A stretch of 64,000 bases of DNA. Source: JABDJZ01 sp047619685. Its GTDB lineage: Bacteria; Bacteroidota; Rhodothermia; Rhodothermales; UBA10348. Location of the stretch: NCBI GenBank assembly GCA_047619685.1, contig JBLHLC010000013.1, positions 1 to 64,000 of the forward strand. Direction: 5' to 3'. Made by a program: the position numbers and the translations under genes. Of this stretch, positions 8,885 through 16,586 are shown piece after piece; the first letter of the stretch is position 1, and the number at the start of each line of letters is the position of its first letter. The notes under the pieces were generated by a model. The model ran no database searches, was not told the DNA's origin, and saw only the letters and a list, made by a program, of their open reading frames with translations.

Positions 8885-10198
8885 ATGCCTACCACGATTT
8901 CTTTCCGATTTTTGCTGCCGGCCGCCGTAATTCTCCTGGCTTCCTGCACGGGATCCGTGACCCAAACCGACCCGGAAGCTGCACTTGTGGAAACGGCTCG
9001 AGGCATCCACGAGCGCGTCATCACCATTGACACGCACAACGATATCAACGTTGCCAATTTTACTCCTGAGCGCAACTACACGACGGACCTGCCCACACAA
9101 GTAAACCTCCCAAAAATGGAGGAGGGCGGACTGGACGTTACGTGGCTCGTGGTCTACACCGGGCAAGGCGACCTCACGCCCGAAGGCTACGCGGATGCCC
9201 ACGCCAATGCGATGGCCAAATTCGAAGCCATTCACTGGCTGACCGAGGAAATGGCGCCCGACAGAATCGAACTGGCACTGACGTCAGACGACGTCCGCAG
9301 GATTTCGGCCGCTGGCAAGAAGGTCGCCATGATCGCTGTCGAAAATGCCTACCCGATGGGCCTCGACCTGGACAACATCCGCCAATTCCAGGAAATGGGA
9401 GCTCGGTACGTGTCATTGTCCCACAACGGGCACAGCCAGTTCTCGGACTCGAACACGGGTGAGCGCGATGACGTTTGGCTCTACGATGGCCTCAGTGATC
9501 TCGGCCGCCAGGCTGTGGCAGAGCTCAACAAGTGGGGCATCATGATCGACCTGTCCCATCCCTCCCGATTGGCCAACCTGGAGGCCATGGGCTTGTCAAA
9601 GGCCCCGGTGATGGCTTCTCACTCCGGTGCCCGCGCCATGAACGACGTCAGTCGAAACATGGACGACGAACAGCTCATGGCCCTGAAGGAGAACGGAGGC
9701 GTGATCCAGACGGTGGCTTTCCGGAGCTACGTCAACTCTGAGAAGAACTCGGCATACCAGGACGCAATCGGTGCGCTGAGGGCCGAGGTGGCAGCGCAAA
9801 TGGAGATCGAACTCATTACAAACCGTCGAACGCTGTTCACGCTACCCGCCGAGGAGCGCGAAGCCTACCTCGAGCGGCTGGCACCGGTGAATGCGGTCGT
9901 CGAGGAGCGCATGGCCGAACTCGATGCCAAGCCGGTGGATGTTGCCGACTTCGTCGATCACATTGACTATCTCGTTGGCCTGATTGGGATCGAGCATGTG
10001 GGCATCTCATCGGACTTTGATGGAGGTGGCGGTGTGGAGGGCTGGAATAGCGCGGCAGAGACCTTCAACGTCACACTCGAGCTCGTCCGCCGCGGCTATT
10101 CGGAAGAAGAGATCGGGATGATGTGGAGTGGAAACCTGCTTCGGGTACTCGACGAGGTCCAGCGCATAGCGGCCCAAATCCAGGCTGGCGAAGCCTGA
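8885..10198 (+). CDS. membrane dipeptidase (peptidase M19), lipoprotein
   Basis: A 437-residue renal-dipeptidase-family zinc enzyme that hydrolyses dipeptides. The signal ends at the lipobox LLASC (Cys20). Metal and active-site motifs are in order: DTHNDIN near residue 49, [10 protein letters not shown] near residue 152 with the bridging Glu, DLSHPS near residue 222, ASHSGARA near residue 242, and [16 protein letters not shown] near residue 375. The C-terminal [15 protein letters not shown] matches the usual GxNxLRV end. Divergent from the S15 peptidase, so the pair may form an exported peptide-degradation unit sharing a 99-bp promoter region. Length fits the family. Confidence 0.92.
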   Translation: MPTTISFRFLLPAAVILLASCTGSVTQTDPEAALVETARGIHERVITIDTHNDINVANFTPERNYTTDLPTQVNLPKMEEGGLDVTWLVVYTGQGDLTPEGYADAHANAMAKFEAIHWLTEEMAPDRIELALTSDDVRRISAAGKKVAMIAVENAYPMGLDLDNIRQFQEMGARYVSLSHNGHSQFSDSNTGERDDVWLYDGLSDLGRQAVAELNKWGIMIDLSHPSRLANLEAMGLSKAPVMASHSGARAMNDVSRNMDDEQLMALKENGGVIQTVAFRSYVNSEKNSAYQDAIGALRAEVAAQMEIELITNRRTLFTLPAEEREAYLERLAPVNAVVEERMAELDAKPVDVADFVDHIDYLVGLIGIEHVGISSDFDGGGGVEGWNSAAETFNVTLELVRRGYSEEEIGMMWSGNLLRVLDEVQRIAAQIQAGEA

Positions 10199-10221
10199 CC
10201 CAGGAGGTCCACGCCGACCGC

Positions 10222-10947
10222 ATGAACGCAATTCCAATGACTGATGCCCCGGTTTTCAGGGCACAGAATCTTACCAAGACCTACCGCATGGGGGAGGTCG
10301 AGGTAAAGGCACTGCGTTCTGTCAACCTCGAGATCAGGCAGGGAGAACTGGTCGTTCTTCTGGGAGCATCCGGCAGCGGAAAAAGCACTCTTCTGAACAT
10401 CCTTGGAGGGCTGGACGTCCCGACAAGCGGGACGGTATGGTACCGAGATCTGGATCTGGGCGCCTCAAATGAGAGGACCCGGACGACATTCCGACGGGAT
10501 CATGTCGGGTTCGTTTTTCAGTTCTACAACCTGATTCCCAGCCTGACCGCGCGCGAAAACGTCTCGCTGGTCACCGACATTTCAGAGGACCCCATGCCCG
10601 CCAGCGAGGCACTGGCCATGGTGGGTCTGGAGGAGCGCCTCGACCATTTCCCGGCCCAGCTTTCGGGTGGAGAGCAGCAGCGTGTGGCCATAGCGCGCGC
10701 CATCGCGAAACGCCCCGATGTCCTGCTCTGCGACGAACCGACGGGCGCGTTGGACCTCCAGACCGGACTCATCGTCCTCGGTGTCCTGGACCGGGTGAAC
10801 CGGGAGTTGGGGACCACTACAGCCATCATCACACACAATGCCGCTATCGCGTCGCTCGGGGATCGATCGATTCACATGAGCAGCGGCGTTATCAGTGACC
10901 TCAACGTCAACAAAACGCGCGGCAATCTCGACGAGGTGCACTGGTGA
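10222..10947 (+). CDS. MacB/LolD-type ABC transporter ATPase
   Basis: A 241-residue nucleotide-binding subunit. Walker A is GASGSGKST (near residue 49), the Q-loop [10 protein letters not shown], the signature [14 protein letters not shown] near residue 143, Walker [13 protein letters not shown] and the H-loop THN. The [14 protein letters not shown] stretch is typical of the LolD/MacB (type VII) group, which powers mechanotransmission rather than transport through the membrane. The start at 10222 follows CAGGAGG by 14 bases; the ATG at 10237 is an alternative. The permease partner follows after 7 bp but is truncated and fused, so the complex may be non-functional. D-loop and most motifs are intact. 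Confidence 0.9.
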   Translation: MNAIPMTDAPVFRAQNLTKTYRMGEVEVKALRSVNLEIRQGELVVLLGASGSGKSTLLNILGGLDVPTSGTVWYRDLDLGASNERTRTTFRRDHVGFVFQFYNLIPSLTARENVSLVTDISEDPMPASEALAMVGLEERLDHFPAQLSGGEQQRVAIARAIAKRPDVLLCDEPTGALDLQTGLIVLGVLDRVNRELGTTTAIITHNAAIASLGDRSIHMSSGVISDLNVNKTRGNLDEVHW

Positions 10948-10954
10948 TGTCGGC

Positions 10955-12454
10955 ATGAGGGCGCTCCACCGTAAACTGCTTCGGGACACCTGGAAACACC
11001 GTGGTCAGGTGGTATCCATCGCATCCGTGGTGGCGGTGGGAATCATGACCGTCCTGACCATGCGCGGGTCGTACGCGTCACTGGAGGAATCACGAGACCG
11101 CTACTACACCGATTCTCGTATGCCTGACGTTTGGGCGTCGCTGGAGCGCGCCCCTGAATCGGTACGGCGCAAGTTGGAGGACATTCCCGGCCTCTCGAAC
11201 GTGAGTACCCGGGTAGCATTTGCCGCGACGCTTGACATACCGACAGCGGAAGCGCCCGCGATTGGCCGTTTCTTCTCGATCCCTGAAGACCGATCCAACG
11301 TCCTGTCCGACATCCACATCACGTCTGGTCGCTACATAGCCCCCGGACGTCAGGATGAGGCGGTTGTCAGCAAGAATTTTGCTTTGGCCAACCGGTACGA
11401 ACCCGGAGACACCCTTCGGGCAGTCATCAATGGGCGACTGCGTGACCTTCTCATTGTCGGGACAGCGATCTCTCCCGAGCATACCTACGCCATACCGCCA
11501 GGTGCCTTGTATCCGGACAATGAACGCTACGGCATCGTCTGGATGGGCCGCGACATCCTGGGCGCTGCCTACAACATCCGGGGAGGGTTCAACGAGGTAA
11601 TGGCCACCTTCTCCCCCGGCGCAGACGAGGCGCGGGTGCTGGACGCCATCGACGATGTGCTGATTCCGTATGGCGGCCTGGGTGCCTATCTCCGCGAAGA
11701 TCAGCCTTCCCACGCCATGGTTCAAAGTGAACTGGATCAGGGCCGCTCCATGGGACTGGTTGTGCCGGTGGTGTTCATGCTGGTGGCGGCTTTCCTCCTG
11801 AACATTGTCCTGGGCCGGATGATCGCCACCGAGCGGACCGAAATCGCCGTACTCAAGGCGTTCGGGTACTCGAATTGGACCGTTGGGCTGCACTATCTCC
11901 GTTTCGCGATGATCGCAGTGTTTTTGGGAACGGGTTTGGGCACCGTTGCCGGCATCCGTCTGGGCGGATCCATGGTCGAGCTTTACGCTGAGTTCTTCGA
12001 CTTCCCTGACTTGCGGTACACCATGGAGTGGAGCATGCTTTCCCTGGCCATTGGCCTGAGCACGTTGGCAGCGGGCTTGGGGGCTGTCACGGCGGTCCGC
12101 AAGGCCGTTCGCCTGCCTCCCGCCGAAGCCATGCGTCCCGAACCGCCGGCGCGCTTCAAACCCGGACTCCTCGAGCGGTCGGGGCTGACTACCCTGCTGC
12201 CGACTGCCGGGCGCATGATTCTCCGCAACCTCGAACGGAAGAGCGTGCTGTCTGTGCCCACTTCTGCCCTCTTTCAGTTGGAAGGGACCTGGCAGGTCTT
12301 TCAGGTCAAAGACGGAGTGGCTGTTCTCGCTGCCGTCCGCATTGGTCATCGGTCAACCGATAGCGCCGAAATTCTCGAGGGGTTGAGCTCGGGAGACCAG
12401 GTGATCCTCTTTCCGTCGGACAAGATTGAGGCTGGGGTCAAGGTCAAGTCGTGA
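10955..12454 (+). CDS. FtsX-type ABC permease N-terminal half fused to the C-terminus of an HlyD/RND membrane-fusion protein
   Basis: The 499-residue product has two parts. Residues 1-430 are the first half of a two-repeat FtsX/MacB permease: a membrane segment at 17-37, a periplasmic domain to about 265, then three segments near 268-286, 314-335 and 360-380. The second repeat starts as usual with GRMILRNLERK (419-429) and stops there. From VLSVPTSALF (431) to the end the sequence is the C-terminal beta domain of a periplasmic adaptor (WQVFQVKDG, EILEGLSSGDQVI, PSDKIEAGVKV). A full permease of this type is about 800 residues and would be followed by a separate adaptor gene. The most direct reading is one in-frame deletion joining the two genes near 12240-12255. 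The start overlaps nothing and lies 7 bp after the ATPase. Confidence 0.8.
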   Translation: MRALHRKLLRDTWKHRGQVVSIASVVAVGIMTVLTMRGSYASLEESRDRYYTDSRMPDVWASLERAPESVRRKLEDIPGLSNVSTRVAFAATLDIPTAEAPAIGRFFSIPEDRSNVLSDIHITSGRYIAPGRQDEAVVSKNFALANRYEPGDTLRAVINGRLRDLLIVGTAISPEHTYAIPPGALYPDNERYGIVWMGRDILGAAYNIRGGFNEVMATFSPGADEARVLDAIDDVLIPYGGLGAYLREDQPSHAMVQSELDQGRSMGLVVPVVFMLVAAFLLNIVLGRMIATERTEIAVLKAFGYSNWTVGLHYLRFAMIAVFLGTGLGTVAGIRLGGSMVELYAEFFDFPDLRYTMEWSMLSLAIGLSTLAAGLGAVTAVRKAVRLPPAEAMRPEPPARFKPGLLERSGLTTLLPTAGRMILRNLERKSVLSVPTSALFQLEGTWQVFQVKDGVAVLAAVRIGHRSTDSAEILEGLSSGDQVILFPSDKIEAGVKVKS

Positions 12455-12551
12455 CGCCCCGTTGACCGGGGCCTGTTCGGGCCACTTGCCGCGGCTGCGG
12501 TCTGGGGATACCTTATGGGCTGTACCAATCCCGTTTGCTTGCAGGTGCCTC

Positions 12552-13268
12552 ATGTGCGTCCGCCGTTCGATTCCGATGGCCCTCTGGGCCGTTGTTGTCC
12601 TCTTTTCTGCCGGCTGCGGATCGACGTCCTCGATCGCCGAGAGCTCAGACGCGGTTGATGCCGTCCTCACGCGCATTGTGCAGCCGGGGGCGCCCGGACA
12701 GGCTAGTCGAGTCGTTCAAGGCGGGAACGTGGGCATGGCTTCTGAAGCTGATGTCGCGGGTGTGCTGACGGCAAAGGCGATCGCGTATACAGACGCAGAT
12801 GTTAACTTCATGCAGGGCATGATTGGCCACCACGCTCAGGCGCTGGACATGACCGCACTGATTGCCGACCGGACCCGCCGAAAGGACCTGCTCCTGCTGG
12901 GTCAGCGGGTCGAGATTTCCCAAAACTCGGAGATCGAGATGATGCAGAAATGGCTCAGAGACCGCGGGGAAGATGCCCCGGATGCTACGGCCGACCACAT
13001 GATGCAGGGTCACATGGAGGCCATGCCCGGAATGCTGACTCCTGAGCAGATGGAAAACCTGACCTCGGCCAGCGGAGATACCTTCTACAAACTATGGCTG
13101 GAATACATGATCCAGCACCATCAGGGCGCCGTCACCATGGTCAGGCAACTTCTGGCGTCCGAGGGTGCGGCCCAAGAGACCAATATCTTCCGCTTTGCAG
13201 ACGCCGTCCAGGAAGACCAGACTATGGAAATCCAGCGCATGCGTGGCATGCTCTCCTCGCTTCGTTAA
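12552..13268 (+). CDS. DUF305 lipoprotein
   Basis: A 238-residue exported protein with a lipobox FSAGC at about residue 22. The DUF305 helical bundle contains two His-rich repeats: FMQGMIGHHAQALDMT near residue 85 and YMIQHHQGAVTMV near residue 188. Met and His residues are abundant, including MMQGHMEAMPGM between the repeats. DUF305 relatives (CopM-like) bind copper or silver in the periplasm, so metal binding is plausible here but not shown. I chose the ATG at 12552; an ATG eight codons later would also keep the signal. The C-terminus follows the family. It lies just downstream of the fused transporter gene and 25 bp before the LVIVD gene. Confidence 0.82.
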   Translation: MCVRRSIPMALWAVVVLFSAGCGSTSSIAESSDAVDAVLTRIVQPGAPGQASRVVQGGNVGMASEADVAGVLTAKAIAYTDADVNFMQGMIGHHAQALDMTALIADRTRRKDLLLLGQRVEISQNSEIEMMQKWLRDRGEDAPDATADHMMQGHMEAMPGMLTPEQMENLTSASGDTFYKLWLEYMIQHHQGAVTMVRQLLASEGAAQETNIFRFADAVQEDQTMEIQRMRGMLSSLR

Positions 13269-13293
13269 TCCAACTCCGATCAATCCAAGAATT

Positions 13294-15087
13294 ATGCGAT
13301 CACCCGTCAAATTATCCTTGTGCCTGGCGCTGGTTGCCGGCCTCATGGTCGCGCCGAGTTTTGCTCAGGACGCGCCTCCCGTGTTGCCCGAGCCGCCTGC
13401 CGAAAAGCTGTGGGACTGGGACGAGAACGATCCGCGGATCGGCCTCAAGGCTGGCCTCCATGACGCGGGAGAAGCTGCCAAGGGCGTCACGCTTCTGGCC
13501 AATATGCCCAAACCAGTAGGGTTTCGGGACGAGGTCCTGACCGGTGGCAGTGTCACCAATTCTGACCTGGCCTTCCAGGGCGACTACGCGTATATCGGCA
13601 ACTACCGGGGCTTCAACATCTACGATGTATCGGATCCCAGCAACCCGTCGCTGAAAACATCGGTCATCTGTCCTGGCGGCCAGGGTGACATTTCGGTCTA
13701 CAAGAATCTGCTTTTCATGTCGGTTCAGGAGACACGGGGACGCCTTGACTGTGGTACCCAGGGCGTGGAAGAAGTGGTCAGCGCCGAACGATTCCGAGGC
13801 GTCCGCATATTTGACATCAGCGACGTTGCCTCGCCCACACAGGTCGGTGCCGTTCAGACCTGTCGAGGTTCTCACACGCACACGGTGGTCAGCGATCCGA
13901 ACGACGACGAGAATGTGTACGTCTATGTTCAGGGCACCAATGACGTCCGGCCCAAGGAGGAACTTGCAGGCTGCTCCACGACCAGGGACCCAAATGAAGA
14001 TGCGAACACTTCGTACTTCCGGATCGAGATCATCAAGGTCCCGCTCGCCGCTCCCGAAACTGCCGAGATCGTCAACATGCCTCGGATCTTCGAGCAGGAT
14101 GGCAACATCGGTGGCCTGTGGCAAGGAGGCGATCACGGCGCAGGGACGCAGGAATCGCGTCTGACCAACCAATGCCACGACATCACGGCCTATCCGGCCA
14201 TCGGACTGGCGGCCGGTGCCTGCGCCGGTAACGGGATTCTGCTGGACATCACGGACCCGGCCAACCCCGTTCGCATCGAGCAGGTAGTGGATCCCAACTT
14301 TGCCTACTGGCACTCCGCCACATTCAACAATGACGGAACCACGGTGATTTTCACCGACGAATGGGGAGGAGGTGGCCAAGCTCGCTGCACCGAAAACGAT
14401 CCGCACACCTGGGGTGCGAATGCCATCTTTGACCTCGAGGATGGACATCTCACGCTCCGCGGGTACTACAAACTGCCCGTTCCCCAAACCACACTGGAGA
14501 ACTGCGTCGCACACAACGGTTCGATCATCCCGGTGCCGGGCCGTGACATCAAAGCGCAAGCCTGGTACCAGGGTGGTATGTCGATTTTCGACTTCACCGA
14601 TCCCGATAACGCCTTCGAAATCGGGTTTTTTGATCGTGGGCCGATCAGTGATACCGCGATGGTATCCGGTGGCTACTGGTCTACCTACTGGCACAATGGG
14701 CAGTTGTACGGCGCCGAAATGGCCCGAGGGTTTGACATCTTTGAGCTCATCCCAAGCGAACACCTCACGGCGAATGAGATCGGAGCGGCCAAGCTGATGT
14801 CGATGAAAGACTTCAACGCGCAAGAGCAGCCTCGCTTGGAGTGGCCGGCCGTCCCGGTCGTCGCCAAGGCCTATCTGGATCAACTTGTGCGAGCAGACGC
14901 GATTTCTGCCGGTTATGCGGCTACGGTCTCGTTGGCGCTGGACGAAGGGCGCATGGATGAACTTGGCCATGCCGCGTCAGCGCTGGAGGGCGCTGCGCTC
15001 CGCTCTCTGGCCAACGGAGACTCCCGCCAGGCGGACAAAGTCCGTGTCAGACTGGCCAAGGTGCTTCGGGAAATAGCCTCGGAGTAG
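13294..15087 (+). CDS. secreted LVIVD-repeat beta-propeller protein
   Basis: A 597-residue protein with a Sec signal cleaved after SFAQ (residue 24). Repeated strands of the LVIVD type are visible: GFNIYDVSDPSNP, GVRIFDISDVASPTQVG, ILLDITDPANPVRIE, MSIFDFTDPDNAFEIGFF. Eight or more cysteines are present, which fits an exported protein with disulfides. The last 100 residues (after about 500) form a helical tail rich in Ala and charged residues instead of a propeller blade. No catalytic role is known for this family; it is often found in secreted proteins of marine Bacteroidota and actinobacteria. It lies 25 bp after the DUF305 gene and may be co-transcribed. A strong terminator follows. Confidence 0.75.
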   Translation: MRSPVKLSLCLALVAGLMVAPSFAQDAPPVLPEPPAEKLWDWDENDPRIGLKAGLHDAGEAAKGVTLLANMPKPVGFRDEVLTGGSVTNSDLAFQGDYAYIGNYRGFNIYDVSDPSNPSLKTSVICPGGQGDISVYKNLLFMSVQETRGRLDCGTQGVEEVVSAERFRGVRIFDISDVASPTQVGAVQTCRGSHTHTVVSDPNDDENVYVYVQGTNDVRPKEELAGCSTTRDPNEDANTSYFRIEIIKVPLAAPETAEIVNMPRIFEQDGNIGGLWQGGDHGAGTQESRLTNQCHDITAYPAIGLAAGACAGNGILLDITDPANPVRIEQVVDPNFAYWHSATFNNDGTTVIFTDEWGGGGQARCTENDPHTWGANAIFDLEDGHLTLRGYYKLPVPQTTLENCVAHNGSIIPVPGRDIKAQAWYQGGMSIFDFTDPDNAFEIGFFDRGPISDTAMVSGGYWSTYWHNGQLYGAEMARGFDIFELIPSEHLTANEIGAAKLMSMKDFNAQEQPRLEWPAVPVVAKAYLDQLVRADAISAGYAATVSLALDEGRMDELGHAASALEGAALRSLANGDSRQADKVRVRLAKVLREIASE

Positions 15088-15114
15088 GTACCCAAACGGA
15101 CTGGTTTGTGATCG

Positions 15115-15146
15115 GGGGCCCTGTCCTTGGGGACGGGGCCCCTTTT
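15115..15146 (+). terminator. rho-independent terminator
   Basis: A 12-bp GC-rich stem (15115-15126 with 15131-15142, one G-T pair) with loop TTGG is followed directly by TTTT. It lies 28 bp after the stop of the LVIVD gene on the plus strand. Confidence 0.8.
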
Positions 15147-15229
15147 CCAACTTACCAACAACTGGAAACCAGCAGTCCGCCCGCCCGTGTGAGAGCGGCT
15201 TATCCAGAAGAACGAAACCCAGAGAGACG

Positions 15230-15583
15230 TTGGACCTCAAAATTTCAGGCTCGGTATCGGAGATTCTCGAAGCCCAGACCGGCACGAGTCAACGCGGCGA
15301 ATGGCGCAAGCAGGACTTCATCCTGGATGTACCTGGCGAGTTCGTCAAGAAAATTTGCATCACCGTTTGGGGAGATAACATTGACCGGTTTGCCCTTAAG
15401 GTGGGCGAGTCCGTCACGGTGTCTATTGACCTGCAGAGCCGCGAGTACAACGGCCGCTGGTATACGGACGTCAAGGGCTGGCGCCTGGAGAGAATCCAGG
15501 CCGGCGAAGGCGCCCAGGCCGCCCAGGCGCCGCTTCCGCCACTTCCGGCAGCCAGTGAGATGGAAGACGATCTACCTTTCTAG
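15230..15583 (+). CDS. DUF3127 OB-fold protein with SSB-like C-terminal tip
   Basis: A 117-residue protein of the DUF3127 family, common in Bacteroidota. The OB-fold core is residues 1-88: KISGSVSEIL, EWRKQDFILDV, SREYNGRWYTDVKGWRLE. A flexible Ala/Pro linker follows (89-107) and the protein ends EMEDDLPF. That acidic tip with a terminal Pro-Phe is nearly the same as the DDDIPF tip by which SSB recruits DNA repair and replication proteins. A nucleic-acid role is therefore likely but unproven. The start is TTG at 15230, the only sensible in-frame start; MDLKISG matches the family start. It stands alone between a terminator and a membrane-protein gene. Confidence 0.85.
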   Translation: MDLKISGSVSEILEAQTGTSQRGEWRKQDFILDVPGEFVKKICITVWGDNIDRFALKVGESVTVSIDLQSREYNGRWYTDVKGWRLERIQAGEGAQAAQAPLPPLPAASEMEDDLPF

Positions 15584-15649
15584 GTAGTCTGGGAGCTAGT
15601 TTGGCGTGTGGGCCCTCACCGGTCAGCCTGTCATTGAAAGCTCCTCGCC

Positions 15650-16582
15650 ATGTCTTTCCTTCAGCCTGCTCCCCCGGTCACCTATAGGCCGCTTGGCGTC
15701 TCGATAATCGGGTACTACCTGGCTATCGCCGGGCTTCTGGGTATCCCGTTCCTGCTGATCCCGTTCGAAGACTTTGCCGTCTACGACGTCTGGGCTCGGA
15801 TGGGACTTGAACCGATCATGATGCGGGCCATTGGTGTGGCCAGCGGCATTATTAGCGCAGCGGCTGGCCTCGCGATACTGAAGCGCCAGGCCTGGGGCCG
15901 CACACTCTACCTGTTCGCGACTCCACTCGTCGTGTTCGCGAGCGCCTTTGTGTACTCGCAGTTCAGGATTGCCGCCGTCGCCGGAGGGTTCGCCACGTAT
16001 GGCATCATGGCCTATTTCCTGACCAGGCCGGCCGTCGATGGTTTCTTTGATGGGACGGTAGTCCACGAGCCGGCTGACCGGGCCGAACTCAGACGCTATC
16101 GGCGGGCGCAAGGCAACGGCAGCGATTTGGCCCGCATCTTTGGCGTTCTTGCGAGCATTGGAAATGGGCTCCTGATTCTGGTGTTGGCCACTCTCATGGG
16201 CGTTGCCGCGGGTGTGCCCGGAGGCGGAGACGCCATTACAACGGCGATCCTGACGTTCGGCACTATCGCCGTTGCCGTGACCACGGCGGGCCTGTTCTTC
16301 TGGGGTTCTGGCCGCTGGATGGGCTATATGGGGTGGACCCTGGCCATCTCCGGTGTGCTACTCGTCCTCAGTGCCGCGTCGCTCTTTCTGCAGATGGACC
16401 CGTCTGTACTGGATGCCGTCCCGGACTCTTCAGTGGATATCGAAGAAGCTTTGGCCATCATGGGTGCCATGGGACGCTATATGCTCGGCACCGGCCTCGT
16501 CGTCGCACTCATCGGCGTGCCATTGCTGCTGCTACAATGGCGCGCCGATGAGCGCGGGCTGGTGGAAAACCAGGCTCTCTAG
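15650..16582 (+). CDS. multi-pass membrane protein of unknown function
   Basis: A 310-residue protein I do not recognise. About eight hydrophobic segments can be seen: near residues 15-38, 58-75, 85-102, 106-122, 162-190, 198-220, 225-250 and 275-300. There are soluble loops at 125-160 (RRYRRAQGNGSDLAR, basic) and 250-270 (acidic, VPDSSVDIEEA). The split into two four-helix halves joined by a basic loop could mean two repeats. The end (QWRADERGLVENQAL) is probably cytoplasmic. The ATG at 15650 is the first in the frame. Its stop is only 4 bp from the stop of the convergent choice-of-anchor-B gene. Confidence 0.6.
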   Translation: MSFLQPAPPVTYRPLGVSIIGYYLAIAGLLGIPFLLIPFEDFAVYDVWARMGLEPIMMRAIGVASGIISAAAGLAILKRQAWGRTLYLFATPLVVFASAFVYSQFRIAAVAGGFATYGIMAYFLTRPAVDGFFDGTVVHEPADRAELRRYRRAQGNGSDLARIFGVLASIGNGLLILVLATLMGVAAGVPGGGDAITTAILTFGTIAVAVTTAGLFFWGSGRWMGYMGWTLAISGVLLVLSAASLFLQMDPSVLDAVPDSSVDIEEALAIMGAMGRYMLGTGLVVALIGVPLLLLQWRADERGLVENQAL

Positions 16583-16586
16583 AGCT

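Noticed and set aside
8786..9235. 150-codon N-terminal extension of the S15 peptidase
   Set aside because: It overlaps the divergent dipeptidase gene, and the internal Met at 8785 starts a clean lipoprotein signal.
13312..14970. 552-residue minus-strand frame opposite the LVIVD gene
   Set aside because: High GC keeps the complement open; the plus strand carries a signal peptide and repeats.
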